A stretch of 64,000 nt of DNA from contig NZ_JARVRH010000023.1 in assembly GCF_030209755.1 (NCBI RefSeq), forward strand, positions 1-64,000, given 5' to 3'. Below, in pieces: positions 17,932 through 26,093 of this stretch. The notes below the pieces were generated by a model. That model had not been told where the DNA came from. It ran no database searches and saw nothing but the letters and a program-made list of their open reading frames with translations. Positions within the stretch are counted from its first letter, which is position 1; the number at the start of each line of letters is the position of its first letter. Origin of the DNA: Arthrobacter sp. efr-133-TYG-118 (GTDB lineage: Bacteria > Actinomycetota > Actinomycetes > Actinomycetales > Micrococcaceae). Position numbers and translations under genes: made by a program.

Positions 17932-17945
17932 GTGATACATGTCAC
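17932..17945. promoter_or_regulatory. CRP/GlxR-like site between sensor kinase and dctA
   Basis: GTGATACATGTCAC fits the core GTGA-N6-TCAC of CRP/GlxR operators; the outermost bases deviate (A and G instead of T and A). It lies 94 bases before dctA in the shared divergent promoter region, where catabolite control of dicarboxylate uptake would be expected. Confidence 0.5.
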
Positions 17946-18038
17946 GCCGCGCCCAATGATGGATATCACAGCAGAGCGGCGCAGGGACATTTTGCAGGAA
18001 CCACGGCGCTTTCCAGAGTATCTATAAGGAGCAAAGCC

Positions 18039-19364
18039 ATGACCTCTCAAAGAGGAGAGATTGCACCCGCGAAGGCCGGGCGCAAGGGGCTGGACAAGTC
18101 GCATTACCTCTACATCGCCGTGATCGCCGCAGTTGTGCTGGGCGCCGTCGTCGGCCTGCTTTTCCCCGAGGTGGGTAAATCCCTCAAGCCTTTGGGTGAC
18201 GGCTTCATCAAGCTCATCAAGATGATGATCGCCCCCGTCATCTTCTGCACCATCGTCCTGGGCATCGGGTCGATCGCCAAGGCTGCCACCGTTGGCAAGG
18301 TCGGCGGGCTCGCCCTGATCTACTTCCTGGTGATGTCCACCTTCGCGCTCGCCATCGGTTTGGTGGTTGGCAACATCATCCACCCGGGCGAGGGCCTGAA
18401 GCTGATCCCGTACGACCCCAACGCGAAGGCTGCCACAAACAGCACCGCCGATTTCCTGCTGGGCATCATCCCCGGAGACATTCCGGTCCTGCCGACGCTC
18501 CTGGCCGCCATTCTGGTGGGCTTTGCGCTGCAGCGCATGGGCTCCCAGGGCCAGCCGGTGCTCAAGGCCATCCAGCACGGGCAGGCACTCGTCTTCCGCA
18601 TCCTCATCATGATCATGTGGCTGGCACCCGTCGGTGCCTTCGGCGCGATCGCCGCAGTGGTTGGTGCCACCGGAGTGAAGGCAATCTTCGGAATGCTCAC
18701 CCTGATGGTCGCCTTCTACATCACCTGCGCACTGTTCATCGTCGTGGTGCTCGGCACCTTGCTTCGGGTAGTGGCTGGCGTCAGCATTTTCCAGCTGATG
18801 AAGTACCTGGCCCGCGAGTACCTGCTCATCTTCTCCACTTCGTCCTCCGAAGCGGCGCTGCCCAGGCTCATCGCCAAGATGGAGCACCTCGGCGTTTCCA
18901 AGCCGGTTGTCGGTGTCACGGTGCCTACCGGCTACTCCTTCAACCTGGATGGAACTGCCATCTACCTGACCATGGCTTCACTGTTCGTCGCCAACGCCAT
19001 GGGTATTCCGCTGGACCTTGGCGCCCAGGTATCGCTGCTGGTCTTCATGATCATTGCGTCCAAGGGAGCTGCCGGCGTTTCCGGTGCCGGCCTGGCCACC
19101 CTCGCCGCAGGCCTGCAGGCACACCGGCCCGAACTGCTGGGCGGCGTCGGCATGATCGTCGGCATCGACCGCTTCATGTCGGAAGCCCGCGCCCTGACCA
19201 ACTTCACGGGCAACGCCGTCGCCACCGTGTTGATCGGTACCTGGGTCAAGGAAATCGACCGCAACCAGGTCACTAACGTCCTGTCCGGTGCGACGCCGTT
19301 CGACGAGCTGACCATGATCAGCCACCACGCTGAACCCGAAGTGAAAGAGACCGTGGCCGCTTAG
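18039..19364 (+). CDS. dctA: C4-dicarboxylate/cation symporter DctA
   Basis: Takes up succinate, fumarate and malate with protons or sodium. The 441-residue membrane protein has the family signatures STSSSEAALP (re-entrant loop HP1) and PTGYSFNLDGTAIYL, followed by the SKGAAGVSGAG loop and NFTGNAVATVLIG. About eight hydrophobic helices are visible. The ATG at 18039 has AAGGAG 5 bases upstream; earlier in-frame starts overlap the kinase promoter. Divergent from the sensor kinase, its likely regulator. Confidence 0.96.
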   Translation: MTSQRGEIAPAKAGRKGLDKSHYLYIAVIAAVVLGAVVGLLFPEVGKSLKPLGDGFIKLIKMMIAPVIFCTIVLGIGSIAKAATVGKVGGLALIYFLVMSTFALAIGLVVGNIIHPGEGLKLIPYDPNAKAATNSTADFLLGIIPGDIPVLPTLLAAILVGFALQRMGSQGQPVLKAIQHGQALVFRILIMIMWLAPVGAFGAIAAVVGATGVKAIFGMLTLMVAFYITCALFIVVVLGTLLRVVAGVSIFQLMKYLAREYLLIFSTSSSEAALPRLIAKMEHLGVSKPVVGVTVPTGYSFNLDGTAIYLTMASLFVANAMGIPLDLGAQVSLLVFMIIASKGAAGVSGAGLATLAAGLQAHRPELLGGVGMIVGIDRFMSEARALTNFTGNAVATVLIGTWVKEIDRNQVTNVLSGATPFDELTMISHHAEPEVKETVAA

Positions 19365-19393
19365 CCGGGCACCCTGTTTGGAAGCATCCACGC

Positions 19394-19431
19394 AAGCAAG
19401 GCAGGAACCCGTTCGGGGACCTGCCTTGCTT
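19394..19431 (+). terminator. Rho-independent terminator of dctA
   Basis: AAGCAAGGCAGG pairs with CCTGCCTTGCTT (12 bp) across a 14-base loop and is followed by ACGTTTTAT. It lies 30 bases after the dctA stop. Confidence 0.85.
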
Positions 19432-19455
19432 ACGTTTTATTAGTACCGGGGGCCA

Positions 19456-19478
19456 ACCTTCTACCTCAGCTAGAAGGT
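19456..19478. promoter_or_regulatory. Inverted repeat upstream of the parA-scpA operon
   Basis: ACCTTCTA and TAGAAGGT form a perfect 8-bp inverted repeat with a 7-base centre, 102 bases before the presumed parA start. It could be an operator or a small RNA hairpin. No partner protein can be named. Confidence 0.4.
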
Positions 19479-19579
19479 AAAGGCTCAAACTGCGGGCAAT
19501 GTCAAGTTCCGCAGAATGCCGTGTCGGGCGCTGTAGCCTAGGTGGGGAGCAGTGCTGGTGCTGGAGACAGCCGCAGGAA

Positions 19580-20509
19580 ATGACCGTCGTGGAGAGAGTG
19601 GATAGATACGTGAGCAGCGAACGGGGAACGACTACGCTGGAGGGCACGGATTTCGATCTGGAAGACGCCGTCATGGGGCCCACGGGCCGCCCGCACCGCG
19701 ACTTCCCCGAGCCCGCGCCACTGGCCTCCCACGGCCCGGCCCGCGTCATCGCCATGGTCAACCAGAAGGGTGGCGTGGGCAAGACCACGTCAACCATCAA
19801 CCTCGCCGCTGCGCTCGCAGAATTCGGCCGGCGCGTCCTGCTCGTTGACTTCGACCCGCAGGGAGCTCTTTCCGCGGGCCTGGGCGCGAACCCGCACGAG
19901 CTCGACCTCACCGTCTACAACGTCCTGATGGACCGCAAAGTGGACATCCGCGACGCCATCCAGAAGACCGGCGTCGAAGGTATCGACCTCCTGCCGGCGA
20001 ACATCGACCTCTCCGCCGCCGAGGTCCAGCTGGTCAACGAAGTAGCCCGCGAGCAAGTGCTGGACCGCGCGCTCAAGAGCGTCGAGGACGACTACGACGT
20101 CGTGCTCATCGACTGCCAGCCGTCCCTCGGCCTCCTCACGGTCAACGCCTTGACGGCTGCGCACGGCGTCATCATCCCGCTGATCTGCGAATTCTTCGCC
20201 CTCCGCGCGGTGGCACTGCTCGTCGAAACGATCGAAAAGGTCCAGGACCGGTTGAACCCGCGCCTGCAGGTGGACGGCGTGCTCGCCACGATGTACGACG
20301 CCCGCACCCTGCACAGCCGCGAAGTCATTTCGAGGCTCGTGGAGGCGTTCGGGGACAAGGTCTTCGAGACCGTCATCAAGCGTTCCATCAAGTTCGCCGA
20401 CGCCACGGTTGCCGCGGAGCCCATCACCAGCTACGCCGGAAACCACATCGGTGCCGACGCCTACCGCCGCCTGGCCAAGGAACTGATTTCGCGCGGCGGC
20501 GCACCCTAG
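19580..20509 (+). CDS. ParA-family ATPase, PldP-like (heads scpA-scpB operon)
   Basis: A 309-residue P-loop ATPase. The deviant Walker A KGGVGKTT (Lys68 in this numbering) and DFDPQGALSAGLG are typical of ParA/Soj. It is encoded directly before scpA with no parB beside it, the same setting as the Corynebacterium orphan ParA called PldP, which acts in division, and Mycobacterium Rv1708. The N-terminal 50 residues before the ATPase core are acidic. The start is uncertain: ATG 19580 or GTG 19610 (VSSERGTTT) are both possible and neither has a strong ribosome site. Confidence 0.9.
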   Translation: MTVVERVDRYVSSERGTTTLEGTDFDLEDAVMGPTGRPHRDFPEPAPLASHGPARVIAMVNQKGGVGKTTSTINLAAALAEFGRRVLLVDFDPQGALSAGLGANPHELDLTVYNVLMDRKVDIRDAIQKTGVEGIDLLPANIDLSAAEVQLVNEVAREQVLDRALKSVEDDYDVVLIDCQPSLGLLTVNALTAAHGVIIPLICEFFALRAVALLVETIEKVQDRLNPRLQVDGVLATMYDARTLHSREVISRLVEAFGDKVFETVIKRSIKFADATVAAEPITSYAGNHIGADAYRRLAKELISRGGAP

Positions 20510-20514
20510 CCCGC

Positions 20515-21444
20515 GTGGCAGAGCCACTCACCGCTGAAGGCGCGCCCGCCCGGATGGGCGACGCGCCGCCGTCGTACTCGTCTGCAAGCAGCGCGGACGA
20601 CGCCGGAGCGTCGCCTTCCGGACGAAAGGCCGGCTTTGAGGTCAGGCTGGCGAACTTCACCGGCCCGTTCGATCTCCTGCTCGGTCTGATCTCCAAGCAC
20701 AAGCTGGACATCACGGAAGTTGCGCTGGCCACCGTCACGGATGAGTTCATCAAGTACATCCGGCGTCTGCAGGAACTGGGCGAGGACTGGGCACTGGACG
20801 AAGCCAGCGAATTCCTGGTCATCGCCGCGACGCTCCTGGACCTCAAAGCCGCAAGGCTCCTGCCAGCTGGCGAAGTCGAAGATGCCGAGGACATTGCCTT
20901 GCTGGAAGCCAGGGATCTTCTCTTCGCCCGGCTCCTGCAGTACAAGGCTTTCAAACAGGTGGCCGCGATTATGTCCGGCACGTTGGAGTCGGAAGCCCGG
21001 CGCTTCCCGCGGCAAGTTGCGTTGGAAGGGCATTTCGCGGCAATGCTGCCCGAACTTATCTGGCGCCATACGCCCGAACAGTTCGCCGCACTGGCGGCCA
21101 AGACCCTGGCTCCGAAGGACAACACGCCGGAGGAAGTCGGGCTCGACCACCTTCACGGAACACCCGTCAGCGTCAAGGAACAAGCCGAGATCATCGGGTA
21201 CCGCCTGCAGCGCGGCCAGCCACAATCCTTCAGGGCACTGATTGCCGATGCCGAGTCCACGCTTGTTGTCGTGGCCCGGTTCCTGGCACTCCTCGAGCTG
21301 TTCCGCGACCGTGTCGTGGCGTTTGAGCAGCCGGGTCCGCTCGCCGAACTGACCGTCCGCTGGACAGGGCGCCCCGAAGGCTGGAGCAGCGACAACTTGA
21401 GCGACGAGTATGAGCAGATCGACAAAGGAGAGGAACCGCTGTGA
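20515..21444 (+). CDS. scpA: Segregation and condensation protein A
   Basis: Kleisin subunit of the bacterial SMC-ScpAB condensin, which compacts and segregates chromosomes. The protein is 309 residues with a 40-residue variable Ala/Ser/Pro leader, then the family core FEVRLANFTGPFDLLLGLI and LDITEVALATVTDEF, helical linker, and a C-terminal winged helix. GTG start 5 bases after parA; it overlaps scpB by 4 bases. Confidence 0.95.
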   Translation: MAEPLTAEGAPARMGDAPPSYSSASSADDAGASPSGRKAGFEVRLANFTGPFDLLLGLISKHKLDITEVALATVTDEFIKYIRRLQELGEDWALDEASEFLVIAATLLDLKAARLLPAGEVEDAEDIALLEARDLLFARLLQYKAFKQVAAIMSGTLESEARRFPRQVALEGHFAAMLPELIWRHTPEQFAALAAKTLAPKDNTPEEVGLDHLHGTPVSVKEQAEIIGYRLQRGQPQSFRALIADAESTLVVVARFLALLELFRDRVVAFEQPGPLAELTVRWTGRPEGWSSDNLSDEYEQIDKGEEPL

Positions 21445-22106
21445 GCGAGCAGGAAACAGGCGGGGATGGCCTCGCCGAGCTTGAAGCCCTGCCCGGTGGC
21501 GCCCGCGCGGCTCTCGAAGCCGTCCTGATGGTGATCGACGAACCGGCCACCGCGGAAGAGCTCGCTGCCGGGCTCAACGTAACGATCGCCATCGTCGAGG
21601 ATTTGCTGGAGGGACTGCGGCAGGAGTATAGCGGCTATACTGTTAAAGCCCCGGGCAGGGACGCTGATGACTTGCACACTGATGCAAGTGCCAGCGCTGC
21701 ACCCCGGGGTTTTGAGTTGCGGAACGTTGCCGGAGGGTGGCGGATCTATTCACGCGCGGATTTTGCCGACGTCGTGGGAAGGTTCGTTCTCGAAGGCCAG
21801 ACCGCGCGGCTGACGCAGGCAGCCCTTGAAACCATGGCGGTCATCGCGTACCGGCAGCCGGTTTCCAGGGCCAGGGTGTCTGCCATCCGCGGCGTCAATG
21901 TCGATTCAGTCGTCCGGACCCTTGTCCAACGCGGGCTGATCGAGGACTCGGGTACCGATCCTGAATCGGGGGCGATCCTTTACCGGACCACCTCGTACTT
22001 CCTCGAGCGCATGGGCATTGGCTCGGTGGCGGAACTGCCTCAATTGTCCCCCCACCTTCCGGGGCTGGAGGGCATCGAGGAGTTCTTCGACGCCGAACGC
22101 ATGTAG
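21441..22106 (+). CDS. scpB: Segregation and condensation protein B
   Basis: A 221-residue partner of ScpA with two winged-helix domains. Recognisable segments are GGARAALEAVLMVIDEPAT at the N-terminus and LTQAALETMAVIAYRQPVSRARVSAIRGVNVD in the second domain. The GTGA overlap with scpA shows translational coupling. Part of the parA-scpA-scpB-rluB order conserved in actinobacteria. Confidence 0.95.
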   Translation: MSEQETGGDGLAELEALPGGARAALEAVLMVIDEPATAEELAAGLNVTIAIVEDLLEGLRQEYSGYTVKAPGRDADDLHTDASASAAPRGFELRNVAGGWRIYSRADFADVVGRFVLEGQTARLTQAALETMAVIAYRQPVSRARVSAIRGVNVDSVVRTLVQRGLIEDSGTDPESGAILYRTTSYFLERMGIGSVAELPQLSPHLPGLEGIEEFFDAERM

Positions 22107-22269
22107 TCGCGGGAAACACCGCGGCCGCAGGCAAATCGAAACAACTCAATACTGCAAGGATCTACAAACGCCCGGCTAGTAGCGGGCAGACACACAGGGC
22201 AGATATCCTCTGTCCGGCTGGCTTATGTTGAGAAAGAACAAGCCGGCCACCATAACAAAAGGACGGGTC

Positions 22270-23535
22270 ATGACACAGGCGGGACGCCAGGGTTCACCAC
22301 GTAATAGTTCGGGACGAAACAATTCCGGACGCAACGAGTCGCAAGACTCAGGCCGCGGCAATGCCGGCCGCAGCAGTGCCGGCCGCGCAGGAGGCAGCAG
22401 TTTTGGTGCCGGCCGGGGTGGCGCAAGCCGTGCCGGTGGCGCCTCCGGAGGCAGCAAGCGCAGCTTCTCCCCGGGCGGAGAACGCCCCTTCAAGCCCACT
22501 CGTCCGCGTGAAGAACGCCCCTTCGATCCGGACAACCCCACTTCGGCCGGAGGCTACGGGCGTCGTGAAGACGCCGGACGCCAAGATCCCAGGCCGGCCA
22601 AGGCCCCCCGCAAGCCGGGCTCCAACAAGCCCGGCTTCGGCAAGGCTCCGGGCACGCCGGGCGCATTGAAGCCCAAGGCCAGCAACAAGAAACAGTACGC
22701 TTCCCGCGCCTTCGGCAGTGAGCGCTTCGGCCAGAACCTTGGCCCGATCCGCAAGCCCCGCGGCCGCCGCGGCGAGGTGGCCCAGTCCGAGCAGCACGAC
22801 GCCGATGGCGTGCGCCTGCAGAAGGTCATGGCCCAGGCCGGCGTGGCTTCCCGCCGCGTGTGCGAGGAAATGATCGAGGAAGGCCGCGTCGAGGTCAACG
22901 GCCAGCTCACCACCGAGCTCGGCATGCGCGTCGATCCCGCGACCGCCGTGATCCACGTCGACGGAATTCGCATCCAGCTCGATGACACCATGCTCTACAT
23001 GGTGTTCAACAAGCCCAAGGGTGTCGTTTCCACCATGGAAGACCCGGAGGGTCGTCCATGCATCAGCGATTTCCTCAAGTCCGCCAAGAACAAGGGCGAG
23101 CGTCTCTTCCACGTCGGCCGCCTTGACGTCGCCACCGAGGGCCTGCTGCTGCTGACCAACGACGGCGAACTCGCCAACCGCTTGACGCACCCTTCCTATG
23201 AGGTCCCCAAGACGTACCTGGTACAGGTCCGTGGCCCCTTCCCGCAGGGCGTCGGTGCGCAGCTGAAGGCGGGCATCGAGCTCGAAGATGGCATCGCTTC
23301 CGTCGACTCCTTCAAGCTCGTGGATTCCACTCCGGGCCACGTGTTGATCGAGGTCGTGCTGCACTCGGGGAAGAACCGTATTGTCCGCCGCCTGTTCGAA
23401 GCCGTGGGTTTCCCCGTGCTGCGTCTCGTGCGCGTCAAGATCGGCCCCATCGGCCTGGGCGACCAGCGCCAGGGCAGCATCCGGAACCTCGGCAAGCAGG
23501 AAGTCGGACACCTCCTGGCCTCCGTAGGACTGTAA
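22270..23535 (+). CDS. rluB: 23S rRNA pseudouridine synthase RluB-type with long disordered tail
   Basis: Modifies uridine in 23S rRNA helix 89. The conserved enzyme begins only near residue 180: S4 domain (VRLQKVMAQAGVASRRVCEEMI) and the RsuA-type catalytic domain with Asp in GRLDVATEGLLLLTNDG, ending IRNLGKQEVGHLL. The first 175 or so residues are low complexity, rich in Gly, Arg, Ser and Pro (RGG-like units), with predicted disorder and RNA affinity. The ATG at 22270 follows AAAGGA. Total 421 residues against about 250 for tail-less homologues; long basic tails are common in actinobacterial RluB. Confidence 0.94.
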   Translation: MTQAGRQGSPRNSSGRNNSGRNESQDSGRGNAGRSSAGRAGGSSFGAGRGGASRAGGASGGSKRSFSPGGERPFKPTRPREERPFDPDNPTSAGGYGRREDAGRQDPRPAKAPRKPGSNKPGFGKAPGTPGALKPKASNKKQYASRAFGSERFGQNLGPIRKPRGRRGEVAQSEQHDADGVRLQKVMAQAGVASRRVCEEMIEEGRVEVNGQLTTELGMRVDPATAVIHVDGIRIQLDDTMLYMVFNKPKGVVSTMEDPEGRPCISDFLKSAKNKGERLFHVGRLDVATEGLLLLTNDGELANRLTHPSYEVPKTYLVQVRGPFPQGVGAQLKAGIELEDGIASVDSFKLVDSTPGHVLIEVVLHSGKNRIVRRLFEAVGFPVLRLVRVKIGPIGLGDQRQGSIRNLGKQEVGHLLASVGL

Positions 23536-23538
23536 GGC

Positions 23539-24645
23539 ATGTCGGCATTCCACTCGCACGGCCGGGGCCACCTTGACGGCCCGGTGGTCGTTTTCGGCAC
23601 CGGCCTGCTCGGAGCCAGCATCGGTCTCGGCCTGCGTGGCCGGGGTGTCTCCGTGTTCCTTTCGGACCCGTCGCCAACCAACCAGGCCGTGGCCGTGGAT
23701 ATCGGTGCGGGCAGGCCTCTGTCCGAGCTTGAGAATGCACCCCAGCTGGTTGTTGTCGCGGCGCCACCGGATGTCACGGCCGACGTCGTCGAGCGTGCCC
23801 TGGGTGAATACCCGGAGGCCGTTGTGGTGGACATTGCCAGCGTCAAGCTGGCAATCCAGGCCGAGCTCCGGGGCCGGGGAGTGGACATGTCCCGTTACGT
23901 CGGGACGCACCCGATGGCGGGGCGCGAGAAGTCGGGGCCCGTCGCTGCCCGCGGCGAGCTCTTCACGTCCATGCCTTGGGTTCTTTGCCCGTCCGACGAG
24001 ACCAGTGCCGACTCACTTCAGACCGCACGTTCCCTTGCCGGTGACCTGGGGGCCATAGTCTCCCAGTTCACGGCGGAGGAACACGATGAAGCGGTTGCCT
24101 TGGTATCGCATTTGCCCCAGGTGATGTCTTCGCTTCTTGCCAGCCGCTTGCAGGGGACACCGCTTCACGCGCTCTCCCTGGCCGGCAACGGGTTGCGGGA
24201 CACCACGAGGATTGCTGCCAGCGATCCCACCCTGTGGGTGCAGATCCTTGGCAACAATGCGGCCAAGATGGTGGATATCCTCCATGGTGTCCGTGAAGAC
24301 CTCAACCGATTGATCGGTACCCTGGAGGATCCCACTGCCCCCGGCGCCCGCCTGGACCTTGCCCAGCTCATCAGCGAGGGCAACGCCGGGCAGGCAAGGA
24401 TCCCGGGAAAGCACGGCGGACCCCCGCAGGCATATTCATGGCTTACAGTTCTGGTAGACGACCGGCCGGGGCAGATCGCCAGGCTGTTGACGGAGATCGG
24501 TGAGATCGGCGTCAACGTTGAAGACCTCCGCCTGGACCACTCGTCCGGGCAGAACGTTGGCATGGTGGAACTCTCCGTCATGCCCAACAAGCACGACCTC
24601 CTTGTTGAAGCCTTGACCGACCGTGGATGGCGGGTACTCCAGTAA
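23539..24645 (+). CDS. tyrA: Prephenate dehydrogenase with C-terminal ACT domain
   Basis: Oxidises prephenate toward tyrosine. The 368-residue protein has an N-terminal NAD-binding fold (VVVFGTGLLGASIGLGL), a helical dimerisation domain containing GTHPMAGREKSGP and VSHLPQVMSSLLASRL, and a C-terminal ACT regulatory domain (WLTVLVDDRPGQIARLLTEIGE), which suggests feedback by tyrosine. It starts 3 bases after rluB and its stop shares one base with the cmk start. Confidence 0.94.
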   Translation: MSAFHSHGRGHLDGPVVVFGTGLLGASIGLGLRGRGVSVFLSDPSPTNQAVAVDIGAGRPLSELENAPQLVVVAAPPDVTADVVERALGEYPEAVVVDIASVKLAIQAELRGRGVDMSRYVGTHPMAGREKSGPVAARGELFTSMPWVLCPSDETSADSLQTARSLAGDLGAIVSQFTAEEHDEAVALVSHLPQVMSSLLASRLQGTPLHALSLAGNGLRDTTRIAASDPTLWVQILGNNAAKMVDILHGVREDLNRLIGTLEDPTAPGARLDLAQLISEGNAGQARIPGKHGGPPQAYSWLTVLVDDRPGQIARLLTEIGEIGVNVEDLRLDHSSGQNVGMVELSVMPNKHDLLVEALTDRGWRVLQ

Positions 24646-25358
24646 TGAAACGTGAACTTTTCGGCCCGGAGACCGTAGTACGTCCGGGAAAGCCGCTGGT
24701 TGTCGCAATCGACGGCCCGTCCGGCTCCGGCAAGTCCAGCGTCAGCAAGGAAGTTGCCCGGCGCTTGAAGCTCGCCTATCTGGACACGGGTGCGATGTAC
24801 CGTGCGTTGACCTGGTACTGCCTCAAGACCGGGATCGACCTCGCGGACGGTGCCGCCGTCGAGCAGGCCTCAAAGGATCTGCCGCTGGAACTCAGCACCA
24901 GCGCCAACGCGGAATACGTCAGTGTTGCCGGAGTGGATATCACGGAGGAAATCCGTGAGCCGAGGATCTCCTCGTCCGTCAGCGCCGTTGCAACCACCCT
25001 GGGTGCCCGCAACGAATTGATTCGTCGACAGCGCCAGCTGATTGAACAGCACCACCGCCGCATGGTGGTCGAAGGACGGGACATCACCACCGTCGTCGCG
25101 CCCTATGCGGAGGTCCGCATGCTGTTGACCGCCAGCGAGGAAGCCCGGCTGCGGCGCCGCGGCCTGCAGTTGGGCGGAACGCAGAGCAAAGAGCAGCTCG
25201 CCGCCCAAGTGATCCACCGCGATGCCAAGGACTCCACTGTGGTGAACTTCACCCAGGCGGCCGACGGCGTCGTGACCCTGGATTCCTCGGACCTGGACTT
25301 CGAAGAAACGGTCGAAACGGCACTGAGCATTGTGGGCAAGGTCATCTACGGTGACTGA
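24645..25358 (+). CDS. cmk: Cytidylate kinase
   Basis: Phosphorylates CMP and dCMP. A 237-residue P-loop kinase with AIDGPSGSGKSS (Lys30), the AYLDTGAMYRA base-recognition segment and the family's RRMVVEGRDITTVVAP and RLRRRGLQL lid motifs. The ATG overlaps the tyrA stop (TAATG); an ATG 18 bases earlier lies inside tyrA. Conserved cmk-acyltransferase-der order follows. Confidence 0.96.
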   Translation: MKRELFGPETVVRPGKPLVVAIDGPSGSGKSSVSKEVARRLKLAYLDTGAMYRALTWYCLKTGIDLADGAAVEQASKDLPLELSTSANAEYVSVAGVDITEEIREPRISSSVSAVATTLGARNELIRRQRQLIEQHHRRMVVEGRDITTVVAPYAEVRMLLTASEEARLRRRGLQLGGTQSKEQLAAQVIHRDAKDSTVVNFTQAADGVVTLDSSDLDFEETVETALSIVGKVIYGD

Positions 25359-26013
25359 AGCCCGGCTCCCGGCACGCTGGACCATGATATGGAGCCGGCC
25401 TGTTGGCTGGATGTTGGACCATGTCCTGTACCGGACCGCGATAACGGGACGCTCCAACGTTCCCAAATCCGGCCCGGTCATTTTCGCGGGCAACCACATC
25501 AGCTTCCTGGACGGGCCGGTGATGTTCGGCGCGGCTCCACGGCCCATGCACATCCTCGTCAAGAAGGAGATGTTCAAGGGTTTCCTGGGAAAGGTTCTTC
25601 GTGCCTCGGGGCAGATTTCCATCGACCGCTCCGGCGACCGCGCGGCGCTCCAGCTCGGAAGACAAGCGCTCGACGCCGGCCGTTGCGTGGGGATTCTCCC
25701 TGAAGGAACGCGAGGGAGCGGCACTGCCGGCAACATCGGCAACGGCGTCGCATGGCTCGCCCTGATGTCCGGTGCCACAGTAATTCCCGTGGCCATCCTC
25801 GGAACGCGGATCGGAGACGAACACCGTGACTCCATTCCGGGGCTGCGCCGCCGCGTGCACGTCAGTTTCGGGGCTCCCTTGAATGTGACCCGCAGAAATG
25901 GCGAGCCGGGGCGTGTTTCAATGGACAGGGCGGCTGCGGAGATCCGCGCTGCGCTGGCTGGACACGTCCAGGATGCCGTCAAGACCACCGGTCAGTCCCT
26001 TCCGGGGGACTAA
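25351..26013 (+). CDS. PlsC-family 1-acyl-glycerophosphate acyltransferase
   Basis: A 220-residue enzyme of phospholipid synthesis. The acyltransferase motifs are NHISFLDG (catalytic His-Asp) at about residue 43, and ILPEGTRGSG around 116. There is an amphipathic N-terminus but no long membrane segment. The GTG start at 25351 overlaps the cmk stop by 8 bases. A second PlsC-family gene lies at 46179. Acyl donor and acceptor cannot be told from sequence. Confidence 0.9.
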   Translation: MTEARLPARWTMIWSRPVGWMLDHVLYRTAITGRSNVPKSGPVIFAGNHISFLDGPVMFGAAPRPMHILVKKEMFKGFLGKVLRASGQISIDRSGDRAALQLGRQALDAGRCVGILPEGTRGSGTAGNIGNGVAWLALMSGATVIPVAILGTRIGDEHRDSIPGLRRRVHVSFGAPLNVTRRNGEPGRVSMDRAAAEIRAALAGHVQDAVKTTGQSLPGD

Positions 26014-26093
26014 ATGAACCGGCCCACAGCCAATGCAGCACCGCCAAGAAGAAGTAGCCGGGACGCCGGCAGATCACCACTAAGGAAAGTGCA

